From the NCBI GenBank assembly GCA_028282195.1, contig JANQII010000165.1, forward strand, positions 1 through 64,000: 64,000 bases of DNA, read 5' to 3'. Source of the DNA: Prolixibacteraceae bacterium (GTDB lineage Bacteria; Bacteroidota; Bacteroidia; Bacteroidales; Prolixibacteraceae). Shown here piece after piece: positions 12,383 through 21,558 of the stretch (positions are counted from its first letter, which is position 1; each line of letters starts with the position of its first letter). Below the pieces are notes generated by a model. It was given only the letters and a program-made list of their open reading frames with translations, had not been told where the DNA came from and did no database searches. A program made the translations under genes and the position numbers.

Positions 12383-13351
12383 ATGCCACTTAATATTCCT
12401 GACAAATTACCAGCGATCGAATTGCTTCGGGAGGAAAATATTTTTGTTATTGATGAAACCCGTGCCATTCATCAGGACATACGTCCTTTAAAGTTGGTCA
12501 TTTTAAACCTGATGCCTCTAAAAATTTCTACTGAAACAGACTTGTTGCGATTGTTATCGAATACTCCCCTGCAGGTAGAAATTGACTTTTTAAAAATTCG
12601 GGGACATGAGCATAAAAATACATCAGCTGAACATATGAGGATGTTTTACACGACCTTCGATAAAATCAGTGATAATAAATATGATGGCATGATTATTACC
12701 GGCGCGCCTGTTGAACACCTTCCTTTTGAAGATGTGACCTATTGGGATGAAATGAAGGAGATCATGGATTGGTCAGTAAACAATGTTACTTCATCGCTCT
12801 TTATTTGCTGGGCAGCGCAAGCCAGCCTTTTCCATTTTTACGGTGTTCCGAAATATCCGCTTGATAAAAAAATGTTTGGCGTTTTTAAACATCAGGTATC
12901 TGACCATAAATTGCCCATTTTCAGGGGGTTTGATGATGAATACTATGTTCCTCAGTCGCGCCATACCGAGCTTAGGGCTGAAGACATTGTGCAGGTAGAA
13001 AAATTAGATATTGTTTCTCAATCGAAAGATTCGGGGGTAAACATGGTAATGGCTAAAAATGGCAAGCAGATATTTGTTACCGGCCATTCCGAATATTCAA
13101 GGGAAACATTAAATAATGAATACCAGCGTGATCTTGGTAAAGGATTACCGATTGAAGTACCAAGGGATTATTACCCGGATAATGATCCCAAGCAAAAGCC
13201 AATTATGAAATGGCGATCGGCAGCCAACCTGTTTTTCACCAACTGGCTGAACTACTATGTTTACCAAAAAACACCTTACAACCTGGATGATATAGGCAAA
13301 AATGACAAACCGTTGCTGTTTGATTATCATTCTGACGGAAGTGGGATTTGA
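12383..13351 (+). CDS. metA: Homoserine O-acyltransferase (MetA/MetAS family)
   Basis: MPLNIPDKLPAIELLREENIFVI, RPLKLVILNLMPLKI, ITGAPVE, FICWAAQAS, VTGHSEY. Confidence 0.95.
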   Translation: MPLNIPDKLPAIELLREENIFVIDETRAIHQDIRPLKLVILNLMPLKISTETDLLRLLSNTPLQVEIDFLKIRGHEHKNTSAEHMRMFYTTFDKISDNKYDGMIITGAPVEHLPFEDVTYWDEMKEIMDWSVNNVTSSLFICWAAQASLFHFYGVPKYPLDKKMFGVFKHQVSDHKLPIFRGFDDEYYVPQSRHTELRAEDIVQVEKLDIVSQSKDSGVNMVMAKNGKQIFVTGHSEYSRETLNNEYQRDLGKGLPIEVPRDYYPDNDPKQKPIMKWRSAANLFFTNWLNYYVYQKTPYNLDDIGKNDKPLLFDYHSDGSGI

Positions 13352-13500
13352 GAAATCAAAAGTAGCAAGATATTGGTGGTAATTGGTCACTTGTCATCAG
13401 TCATTAGTAAATGGTAGCTTTTTAAGCTTATAGCTTGAATCTTTATACTGAATACTGTGACTGCCCACCTTCCTGGAAAAGAATTTGTCAAAGAAATAGT

Positions 13501-13610
13501 AACCGCGAAGAATAATAAGAATGTGCCAGGAACGCAAAACCAAGTTGCAGGATATTTATTTTCTTATAATCCTTTGCGCAATTTTACGCGATCTTTGCGG
13601 TTAAAATTCT
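13501..13610. repeat. MITE-like repeat with inverted ends (ACCGCGAAG... / ...CTTTGCGGT)
   Basis: Imperfect inverted termini; related text ttaaccgcaaagaatattaag at about 62287. Confidence 0.4.
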
Positions 13611-13853
13611 ACTTTTTAGGCAAGTTCACTCATTTACCCCACTCCTTCCTGTTTTATAAATCACGAATTATGTTTGCTGAAATATTTACCCCTATTGGTT
13701 TTCAATCATTAGTTAATTATTTTTACTGTACTAAAATGATGAGCCCTAAAGTGATTTAATTTTTTAGTTAAGCATTATACTTAATAGTACCTAATCGTAA
13801 TAAAAAAATACACTTACATACCAGTTGAAACACCTTTATCTAAATAATCCATC

Positions 13854-14069
13854 ATGAAAAACAAAAACATAAATCTCCTAATTAAAATAGCTTATAACAC
13901 TTCAGCAGTTTTAGTTTTACTTGGAGCTTTCTTTAAACTATCACATTATCCTCACGGTTCGCTTATTTTTACGATAGGTTTTATATCAGGAATGGTAACA
14001 ATGTCTATTGAAAATTACAGCTTAAAGAAAAAAATTAAAGAGTTAGAAAAGGAAAACCAAAATTCTTAA
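13854..14069 (+). CDS. Small two-TM membrane protein, weakly GldL-like
   Basis: ORF with hydrophobic segments (LLGAFFKLSHYPHGSLIFTIGFISGM) and a basic tail. Confidence 0.55.
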   Translation: MKNKNINLLIKIAYNTSAVLVLLGAFFKLSHYPHGSLIFTIGFISGMVTMSIENYSLKKKIKELEKENQNS

Positions 14070-14163
14070 AACTAAGCATCTGGTCATAACCATTTCCAGG
14101 TTCATTCGTAAGAAGAAACTAGTGATTAAAACTTCTACTAATTATTAATTTAAAACCCTTCTT

Positions 14164-14568
14164 ATGAATGTAAAACGATTTTTATTGGCTGCTCTGGCTG
14201 TATTCGTCAGCTTTCAGGTTCTTGACTATGTAATCCACATGCTCATTTTATCCCCAGATTATGAAGCAGTTGCTTCGGTTTGGCGTGCAGACATGATGGA
14301 TATCTTCTGGATCATGTACATAACCGGTGCTGTTATGTCCTTATTATTTGTGTACATTTTTACTAAAGGTTACCAGGGGAAAGGAGTAATGGAAGGAGTG
14401 CGATACGGGCTGGTTATTGGAATTTTTATGATGGCAATTGGAGCTATTAATCAATACGTCATTTATCCAATTCCATTTATTTTGGCTGTAAAATGGTTAA
14501 TATTCGGAACAATTGAGTTTATTATTGCAGGTATAATTACTGCATTGATTTATAAACCAAAACAATAA
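14164..14568 (+). CDS. Hypothetical four-TM membrane protein
   Basis: Hydrophobic segments throughout an intact ORF. Confidence 0.7.
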   Translation: MNVKRFLLAALAVFVSFQVLDYVIHMLILSPDYEAVASVWRADMMDIFWIMYITGAVMSLLFVYIFTKGYQGKGVMEGVRYGLVIGIFMMAIGAINQYVIYPIPFILAVKWLIFGTIEFIIAGIITALIYKPKQ

Positions 14569-14597
14569 AATACCTCCACTTTCTTTTAAAATCCGGT

Positions 14598-15776
14598 TTG
14601 TCTGGCATTCCGGATTTTTTGTACCAAACAAATTTATTAATTAAGCCAGTCGTTTTGAACTTCAATATTTATAACTGTTTAATTATTGCAGGAATCATCC
14701 AGGGGATTGTTTTCTTTTTAATTGTTCTTTTCTCAAGAAAATATAAAGACAATAGTACAATCGCGTTAGGATTTTTGGTGCTGTCATATGCCTTGGGAAA
14801 TTTACAATATATACTGGCAGATGTCGGTTTGCTTTCATTAATATCAATGTACATTTACATCTATTTACCTTTAGCATCGCTAATTCCTGCTATCATATTT
14901 TTCTATACCAACCTTTTTTTACATCCTTCCAGAGAAATCGGATTAAAACTGAAACTGGTATTCTTACCATTTGTCTTTTTTTTATTGATCACTATGATTT
15001 TCAGGACGATCTTTGTTTTTTCCGATATACAAACCGGCATTTTTGAGAGTTACAGTTTTTTTATACACTTTGTTGAAATATTTTCAATTGCTTTCACATT
15101 GATCCTTCTGACCATATTGATCTCTAAAGTGCGAATTTTTAAAAAACATCAAAACTCGTTCTCCACAAATAAAATCAATACAAACGTTAGCTGGTTGGAG
15201 TACACGCTGTACACAATGTTTTTTTTCACACTGGTTTGGGCGTATCTCATCTACGAAAACCTATATATAAAAAATGGAGAAACCTCATTCTATTTATTAT
15301 GGGTGGCAATTGCTACAACCATTTATTGGCTCGGACATGCTGGTATTTACAAGTATGGTATTATCGAAGAACGGAAGAAACTTAGACAGTACAGTGCCAA
15401 TATCAAAAGAAATAACTTTAAAAAAGAAGGTATCGGGAGTGAACATATCATCCGTCTGGAAAATTTATTAGTGAACCAGAAGTTCTTCTTAGATCCTAAT
15501 TTAACCCTTGATAATGTGGCAAAGAAACTGAATATAAGCCCTGCTCATTTGTCCCGTATAGTAAAGCGGGACATTAATACCAGTTTTGGAGACTATATCA
15601 ACAAGCTTAGGGTAAATGAGGCAAAAGAATATCTTAAAAACCCCGAATTTTCGAGATACACCATTACGGCCATAGGTTTAGAGGCCGGCTTCAATTCCAA
15701 ATCGGCTTTTTATGATGTTTTCAAAAAACAAACGGGTCAAACGCCACTTGCCTATAAAAAGGAAGCTTTAAACTAA
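14598..15776 (+). CDS. AraC-family regulator with N-terminal multi-TM sensor region
   Basis: C-terminal NLTLDNVAKKLNISPAHLSRIVKRDINTSFGDYINKLRVNEAKEYL...AGFNSKSAFYDVFKKQTGQTP; start uncertain. Confidence 0.85.
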   Translation: MSGIPDFLYQTNLLIKPVVLNFNIYNCLIIAGIIQGIVFFLIVLFSRKYKDNSTIALGFLVLSYALGNLQYILADVGLLSLISMYIYIYLPLASLIPAIIFFYTNLFLHPSREIGLKLKLVFLPFVFFLLITMIFRTIFVFSDIQTGIFESYSFFIHFVEIFSIAFTLILLTILISKVRIFKKHQNSFSTNKINTNVSWLEYTLYTMFFFTLVWAYLIYENLYIKNGETSFYLLWVAIATTIYWLGHAGIYKYGIIEERKKLRQYSANIKRNNFKKEGIGSEHIIRLENLLVNQKFFLDPNLTLDNVAKKLNISPAHLSRIVKRDINTSFGDYINKLRVNEAKEYLKNPEFSRYTITAIGLEAGFNSKSAFYDVFKKQTGQTPLAYKKEALN

Positions 15777-15969
15777 TTGACAAGAATATCTCTTTGAATT
15801 TTTACTTCTAACCGAATTAGTCCTAATTTTTGATATCTACGGGATTTCCGGACTTAATAAGTTTGGCTGTTAACTATGTTTATATTGTTTAGTTTGAAAA
15901 ATACAACTTCGTAACTGAAGCTTTTATTTAAACTTAACTCTTAATTCGAAATACTTTAAACTAACAATT

Positions 15970-16560
15970 ATGAAAAAAGTTATTTATTTATTGCTCATTT
16001 TTTGTCTTCTGCAATCTTTTAAAAGCAATGCGATATTAACTGAATTAGTTTTAATTGGAGGCATTGGTGCAGCAGGGATTAGTGGAAGTGAAAGCTGGAA
16101 AGATCCGGTCGGTGTTCAATTTGCTGCTGTAACCAAAATCCTGGAGATTAATGAAAAATCCTCAGTCAATTCTGGTATAGGCTTTACCCGGCAAGGTGCC
16201 GGATGGGAAGAGGATATTTATTCTGGCAGAGTAAATTTATCCTATGTCAATGTTCCGGTTCTTTACAAGCATGAAATTAGTCGCGGCTTTTATGGGGAAC
16301 TTGGACTACAACCTAGCCTTTTATTAAGCGCAAAGGACAAGTATAATGGCATGACTGAAGACTACAAGGATAGTGTTAAAAAATTTGATTTGGGATTACC
16401 CATTGGGGTTGGTTACAAAATAAATGATCAATTAAGTGTTGGAGTCAGGGCTACTTTTGGTTTAACTAACCTGGATAATACCGGGAGTGAAATTTCCGAC
16501 CATAATTATATCGTTGTAGGATTAGTAAAGTATTCTATTAATTGGCCTGGGAAAAAGTAA
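15970..16560 (+). CDS. Outer-membrane beta-barrel protein (PorT/OMP_b-brl-like)
   Basis: Signal peptide, alternating strands, YVNVPVLYKHEIS, GYKINDQLSVGVRATFGLTNL. Confidence 0.7.
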   Translation: MKKVIYLLLIFCLLQSFKSNAILTELVLIGGIGAAGISGSESWKDPVGVQFAAVTKILEINEKSSVNSGIGFTRQGAGWEEDIYSGRVNLSYVNVPVLYKHEISRGFYGELGLQPSLLLSAKDKYNGMTEDYKDSVKKFDLGLPIGVGYKINDQLSVGVRATFGLTNLDNTGSEISDHNYIVVGLVKYSINWPGKK

Positions 16561-16730
16561 ATACAAAATATTTTTTTTGAGTACAAAATGAATCACCATT
16601 TGATTATGCATGGAGAAGTAAATAAAGGCTGCAGTAATCTTTCTTTTTGATATTATCCGTACTTCCAGACAATACAAGTATGCCACTAACTATATTTAGT
16701 AGTCTAAAATAGAAACAAAACGTTGTAACT

Positions 16731-16832
16731 ATGCTGCTAAAAACCCTGTTTAAACTAATACTCGTTGTGTTTGCCTCATACCTCATATTGTTTGTGTTTT
16801 TGAGACGGGGTGAATTAGAAGGTCATATATAA
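16731..16832 (+). CDS. Possible 33-aa single-TM peptide MLLKTLFKLILVVFASYLILFVFLRRGELEGHI
   Basis: ATG-initiated small ORF with TM-like sequence; not in the ORF track. Confidence 0.3.
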   Translation: MLLKTLFKLILVVFASYLILFVFLRRGELEGHI

Positions 16833-17130
16833 GCATAGCCATTCACAGAAGTTGTCAAGACATTTTAATCAGACTGCCGACTAATTCAAAATCCTTTTAG
16901 ATGTCTTTAAAGGAATTTCCCGTACCTCCAGGGAAGTCCTGCAAAAACAGAACCAACATATTTTTCGGTTTAACCACTCTCTCAAGATTTAACTTACTAT
17001 GACTCGAACTGAAATAAGTCCTGAATAGTGATCATATAATATATCCGGAGTAAAGACTCATTTTTAAAAAATACCTTACTGGTGCCTTTAACCCTTTCCC
17101 ACAATAGGTTACTCAAAACTAACCCAGATT

Positions 17131-17820
17131 ATGGAAACACCAGTAAAGATATGCACCGTAAGGTATTTTTTAACGATTTTTTTGACAGTATTCCACTGCT
17201 TTATTTTTGCTCAAACTAACCCCAAAGAAAACGGTGGTAAAAGATTAGGTATTAACTATGGATTGGGAACCCAGCAAAAATTTCCTTTTAATTTAAACTC
17301 ATATACCTATGATGTTGAGTTTATAAAACTTAACTATAGTCAGAATCTGACCAGAAATAAAAACCTGAATATCGCCTTAAGTATCGAGCCGGGAATTTAT
17401 TTTAGCAAAGTAAGTGAAACTGATACCTTCACCTTCGGTGAAAACAACAATGATATGACCGCCAAGTTAAAACATTCAGTCTCCGAAAAAACAATAAACC
17501 GATCGAATGAAATGAATGAATATGTGCTCAATGTGGGTCTGCAAATGATTTATTCAATAAATGAAAACCTTAGTCCGTATCTATTGGGCAGTGTCGGTCC
17601 CATGGTCATAGATAAACAGACCAAAAGACAAAAAAAAGGCTTTGCTTTTTCAGACATATTCGCCATAGGACTTCTTTACAGGACAAATGATATCATCCTT
17701 GATTTGAGGTTTGGGATTCGACATGTGTCCAATGCAGGGTTTGGCCATCCCAACAAAGGTTACAACAGTTCAAATTTTGAAATAGGCCTTTCACTTCCCA
17801 TACAAAAACCTGAAAGATAA
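17131..17820 (+). CDS. Lipid A 3-O-deacylase (PagL)/acyloxyacyl hydrolase-like outer-membrane protein
   Basis: LRFGIRHVSNAGFGHPNKGYNSSNFEIGLSL fits the PagL C-terminal motif. Confidence 0.7.
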   Translation: METPVKICTVRYFLTIFLTVFHCFIFAQTNPKENGGKRLGINYGLGTQQKFPFNLNSYTYDVEFIKLNYSQNLTRNKNLNIALSIEPGIYFSKVSETDTFTFGENNNDMTAKLKHSVSEKTINRSNEMNEYVLNVGLQMIYSINENLSPYLLGSVGPMVIDKQTKRQKKGFAFSDIFAIGLLYRTNDIILDLRFGIRHVSNAGFGHPNKGYNSSNFEIGLSLPIQKPER

Positions 17821-17836
17821 TATTTTATAAATGATT

Positions 17837-18030
17837 CCACGCCACTTTACCAATAAACCAAGATAGGTTATCTTTGTGGAAGAATAAAGAATATGAACCT
17901 ATTAAATTTATTGAACAATTTCCGGACTGGTATGACTATAATTCCCATTTGAAAGAAGACAGGGAAAGACAGATCATTGTCTTCAAAAAGAGCGGGTATT
18001 TCAAAATGAAAGTACCTGAAGTCCCGTAAA
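17837..18030 (+). pseudogene. C-terminal gene remnant without start (NQDRLSLWKNKEYEPIKFIEQFPDWYDYNSHLKEDRERQIIVFKKSGYFKMKVPEVP)
   Basis: Protein-like open stretch with no ATG, between intact genes. Confidence 0.4.
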
Positions 18031-18150
18031 CCGGAAATACTTTGGGGAAAGAATTTTTGACAGATTGTCCATCGCAATAATGACACCTTGCTGATATAAA
18101 AATGAATAATCAAACATAAAAAATTAAAAAACTTTTAAATTAAAAACCAG

Positions 18151-18801
18151 ATGAAAAAAATAGCAGTTTTATTATCAGGATGCGGGGTTTATGATGGTGC
18201 AGAAATCCACGAAGCCACGTTAAGTTTACTTGCCATTGCACAACAGGGTGCCTCCTACTCTATTTTCGCCCCTAATGTAGATCAACACCATGTAGTTAAC
18301 CACATGACAGGTGAAGAAATGCCTGAAACACGCAATGTATTGACTGAATCGGCAAGAATTGCCCGTGGAAACATTGCTGACTTAAAAGACTATGATCCTG
18401 CTGACTTCGATGCCCTTCTTCTGCCCGGTGGATTTGGAGCTGCCAAAAACCTGAGCTCGTTTGCATTTGAAGGCCCTGAATGTACTGTTAACCCTGATGT
18501 AGAAAAAGCGGTTGCAGAAACTGTAAAAACAGAAAAACCACTTGGTGCACTTTGCATTGCTCCTGCTGTTATTGTTCGAATCCTGAAAGATGCTGAAGTA
18601 ACTATTGGACAAGACTCAGGAACAGCTACAGCAATTGAAAAAATGGGTGGCAAACACACCAATACAACACACGGCGAAATTGTTATAGATGAAAAGTACA
18701 AGCTGGTAACGACACCTTGCTACATGCTTGATGCAAATATTGAGCAAATTTATGCAGGTGCAAACAATGTGGTAGCAAAGTTGATTGAAATGATTTCCTA
18801 A
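18151..18801 (+). CDS. elbB: Isoprenoid biosynthesis glyoxalase ElbB (DJ-1/PfpI superfamily)
   Basis: KKIAVLLSGCGVYDGAEIHEATLSLLAI, LLPGGFGAAKNLSSFA, PLGALCIAPAV. Confidence 0.94.
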   Translation: MKKIAVLLSGCGVYDGAEIHEATLSLLAIAQQGASYSIFAPNVDQHHVVNHMTGEEMPETRNVLTESARIARGNIADLKDYDPADFDALLLPGGFGAAKNLSSFAFEGPECTVNPDVEKAVAETVKTEKPLGALCIAPAVIVRILKDAEVTIGQDSGTATAIEKMGGKHTNTTHGEIVIDEKYKLVTTPCYMLDANIEQIYAGANNVVAKLIEMIS

Positions 18802-18809
18802 AGAGGAAT

Positions 18810-20774
18810 CTATTTAAGAGATAGTATACGAAACTCTGTTCGGCGGTTTTTAGCACGGCCGCCGGCAGTTTCATTTGTATCAATTGGCTTAGACCAGCCA
18901 TAACCTTTAAATGACAACCGGTCAGCATTTACTCCGCGGTCAAGTAAGTAGTTATAGACCGCTGAAGCCCTTTTCTCTGATAACTGATTGTTATATTCTT
19001 CTGTTCCAATAGTATCAGTATGACCACCAATCTCGATTTTAACAGTAGGGTTATTAGCCAAAAACCCTTTTAGCAGCTCCAGTTCGGCAATTGATTCTTT
19101 TAGCAGCTCATACGAGTTGGTTTTAAAGAAGATATTCCGCAAAACGGTACTATTGCCAACTTTAATTCGTTTCAGCTTAATTTCCATAATTTTTGGATCG
19201 CTAACATCCCGTACTTCCTTAAGCGAAAAGTTTTCTGAAAAAAACAGATATCCCTTACCCGAAACATTAAATGCATACTCTTTTCCTAACGGAAGGCACA
19301 TCATAAATTCTCCCTGCCCATCACACCAAATAGTTTTTGCAGTCAGTTTGTTAGCTTCAACATCAATTAACTCTACCTTAGCACATACCGGAAAATATTC
19401 TTCTTCATCAATAACCTTTCCTTTTACATAGGAAACAGGATTTGGCCTGGCTTTTTTAAACAGCTCAAACCGATAAATATCCAAACCTTTTGAACCGGGC
19501 CTGTTCGATGAGTAATAGGCGTTCCTGCCTGAAGCATCAACAATCAGGCCTTGCTCATCTTTGTGTGTGTTAATCGGATAACCTAAGTTGGTGGCTTTTT
19601 GCCAAACGGTATCGTTTTTAAGCCGTGAATAAAAAATATCTAATCCACCCATTCCCGGCCAGTAATCTGATGCAAAATATAATGTTTTGCTATCTGAATG
19701 AATAAAAGGTGACATTTCATTCCCTTTGGTATTAATGGCTTCGCCAAGATTTTCCGGTTTTCCCCAAACCAGGGAGCCGTTAGTTCGTGCTCCTTTCAGT
19801 CTGCATCTCCATAAATCCATTCCACCAACACCTCCGGCACGGTTACTTACAAAATACAAATACTCTCCATTAGCCGAAATAGCAGGCTGAGACTCCCAGG
19901 AAGCAGAATTCACAGGTGCTCCCACATTTTTAGGTTTGGTCCAGTAATTGTCTATTTTTTGTGTGAAGTAAATATCGCAACTCCCGTAGCCATCAGTCTG
20001 TGTGCAAGCAGTAAAGAATATCAGTTTTCCATCAGCCGAAACACTTTGCGCCCCTTCATTGTAGGGTGTATTGATATCTTTTAATGGTTTAGCTTCTTCC
20101 CATTTACCATCAACCAATGACGACATGTAAAAATCTTCCTGAAAGTGAGCTCGTTGCTGATTGGATAAAACAGAAGGTGAAAGCCTTGTAAAAATTATTG
20201 TTTTACCATCAATCGTGAGGCTTGGCCAATACTCATCAAAATCCGTATTTATAGCCTTTCCCAGGTTCTCCGCTTCGTAATCAACAGGATTATTCATAAG
20301 CGAAAGAGCAAATTTACAACGCTTGACATTCTCAACAGATTTCTTGTAAAAGGGGTGATTCCCCGAGTTCTTGTTGATATAGCTTTCAAACGCATTTTTA
20401 GCTTTACCGTAATTGCCCATTTTTAAGTAAGCATTCCCAAGTACATAGAAAATCTTAGGGTATTTAGAAATATCAATCTCCACTGCTTTTTCGAGTGAAG
20501 TTATTTGAAGGCGGGTTGAATCAAGCTCTTTGTAAATATCTGCTGCAAGCAAATGTCCTTCAAAAAAAGAACTGTCTTCAGCAAGTGCACCCTGAAGCAA
20601 CTTTATAGCCTCTAAATCATTTCTAAGGCTATAGGCATCCTGGGCCTCAAGAAATAACTTTCGTGCTTTTTTATTTTCTGTCGAAAGTTTTTGGGCAGAA
20701 ACTATTCCTGCAAGAAAAATTAATATGACTACAACTAATTTCTTCAAATGTCTGGAATTAAGACAATAAGTCAT
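18810..20774 (-). CDS. PorE-like protein: TPR, PD40 propeller, carboxypeptidase-regulatory-like and OmpA C-terminal domains
   Basis: N-terminal TPRs, repeated SxDGKxIxFT, KVRDV..LKRIKVG, and IEIGGHTDTIGTEEYNNQLSEKRASAVYNYL OmpA motif. Confidence 0.85.
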   Translation of the reverse strand: MTYCLNSRHLKKLVVVILIFLAGIVSAQKLSTENKKARKLFLEAQDAYSLRNDLEAIKLLQGALAEDSSFFEGHLLAADIYKELDSTRLQITSLEKAVEIDISKYPKIFYVLGNAYLKMGNYGKAKNAFESYINKNSGNHPFYKKSVENVKRCKFALSLMNNPVDYEAENLGKAINTDFDEYWPSLTIDGKTIIFTRLSPSVLSNQQRAHFQEDFYMSSLVDGKWEEAKPLKDINTPYNEGAQSVSADGKLIFFTACTQTDGYGSCDIYFTQKIDNYWTKPKNVGAPVNSASWESQPAISANGEYLYFVSNRAGGVGGMDLWRCRLKGARTNGSLVWGKPENLGEAINTKGNEMSPFIHSDSKTLYFASDYWPGMGGLDIFYSRLKNDTVWQKATNLGYPINTHKDEQGLIVDASGRNAYYSSNRPGSKGLDIYRFELFKKARPNPVSYVKGKVIDEEEYFPVCAKVELIDVEANKLTAKTIWCDGQGEFMMCLPLGKEYAFNVSGKGYLFFSENFSLKEVRDVSDPKIMEIKLKRIKVGNSTVLRNIFFKTNSYELLKESIAELELLKGFLANNPTVKIEIGGHTDTIGTEEYNNQLSEKRASAVYNYLLDRGVNADRLSFKGYGWSKPIDTNETAGGRAKNRRTEFRILSLK

Positions 20775-21063
20775 CCACTGTGAATTTATATAACGAAAAA
20801 TAGTGCAAATAAATTTTATATCAATAAAGAAAATCCTTAAAATTGACTATCCTCGTGGTTTTTTAGGGGATACCTGCCTGTTGACAGGTTTCGCTAATTT
20901 TATTTCAGCATTTAGGCTTAAAATCGGATTTTCAGTATTTTACCCCTCTGTCATCCGGTAGTTGCCGGACGACATCCCTGCCTGCGGTAGTCAGGTCTCC
21001 TTATTTCAGGGGAGAAAATAAGGAAACTCAGGGGCAAGCCCCGAGGATTTTTTTGATTAAATA

Positions 21064-21087
21064 TCCACCCTCAAAGAAGGTGGGTTT
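21064..21087. terminator. Hairpin CCACC-CTCAAAGAA-GGTGG
   Basis: Inverted repeat; sister hairpin with almost the same loop at about 21297-21320. Confidence 0.45.
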
Positions 21088-21296
21088 GATTTGCACCCAT
21101 AGGGTACTTAAAAGGAAAATAACACGGAAAGTCAAAATAAGAAATAAGGAACAAAAAATGGATAAAAACGGGGAAGGAACTTTCTGATTGGATATTCCCT
21201 GTCTGCCGTCCCTTCGGGAGGAAATCCGACAGGCAGGCTTATTCGATAGTTTACATTTCATGGTATGAAAATAAAGGCACAGCCCTTTAAACATGA

Positions 21297-21320
21297 CCAC
21301 CATCAAAGAAGGTGGTTTTT
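21297..21320. terminator. Hairpin ACCACC-ATCAAAGAA-GGTGGT followed by a T-run
   Basis: Inverted repeat plus TTTTTT. Confidence 0.55.
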
Positions 21321-21375
21321 TAGATTATAATAAAAGAGAGTTACGATTAATAAAGATCATAACCCTTTTCAAACC

Positions 21376-21394
21376 AGGTAGCGAGAGGCGGGCT
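21376..21394 (-). repeat. Left attachment remnant, 19 bp of tRNA-Met 3' end (aggtagcgagaggcgggct)
   Basis: Identical to 54963-54981. Confidence 0.8.
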
Positions 21395-21517
21395 ATTTTT
21401 TTATTATTCTTTTTTACATCATCAATCTACTTATAAAATTTAATCCCTTTATTTATAGGCGTTTTTGTTCATTTTTTTTACTTTTGAGTTAAATAAAAAA
21501 AGATACAATTAAGACTT

Positions 21518-21537
21518 TGTGTCCCAAATGTGTCCCA
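21518..21537. repeat. Element 1 left tandem repeats TGTGTCCCA-AA-TGTGTCCCA (11-bp period)
   Basis: Mirrors GTGCCCCA-AA-TGTGCCCCA at 28936-28954. Confidence 0.75.
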
Positions 21538-21558
21538 CAAATCACTATTTAACTCAAA

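Noticed and set aside
13457-13759. ORF 13457..13759 as a gene
   Set aside because: Overlaps the MITE-like repeat and has no coding-like composition or motif.
18382-18701. Antisense ORFs inside elbB and other minus-strand ORFs inside clear genes
   Set aside because: They shadow well-supported genes and have no independent motifs.
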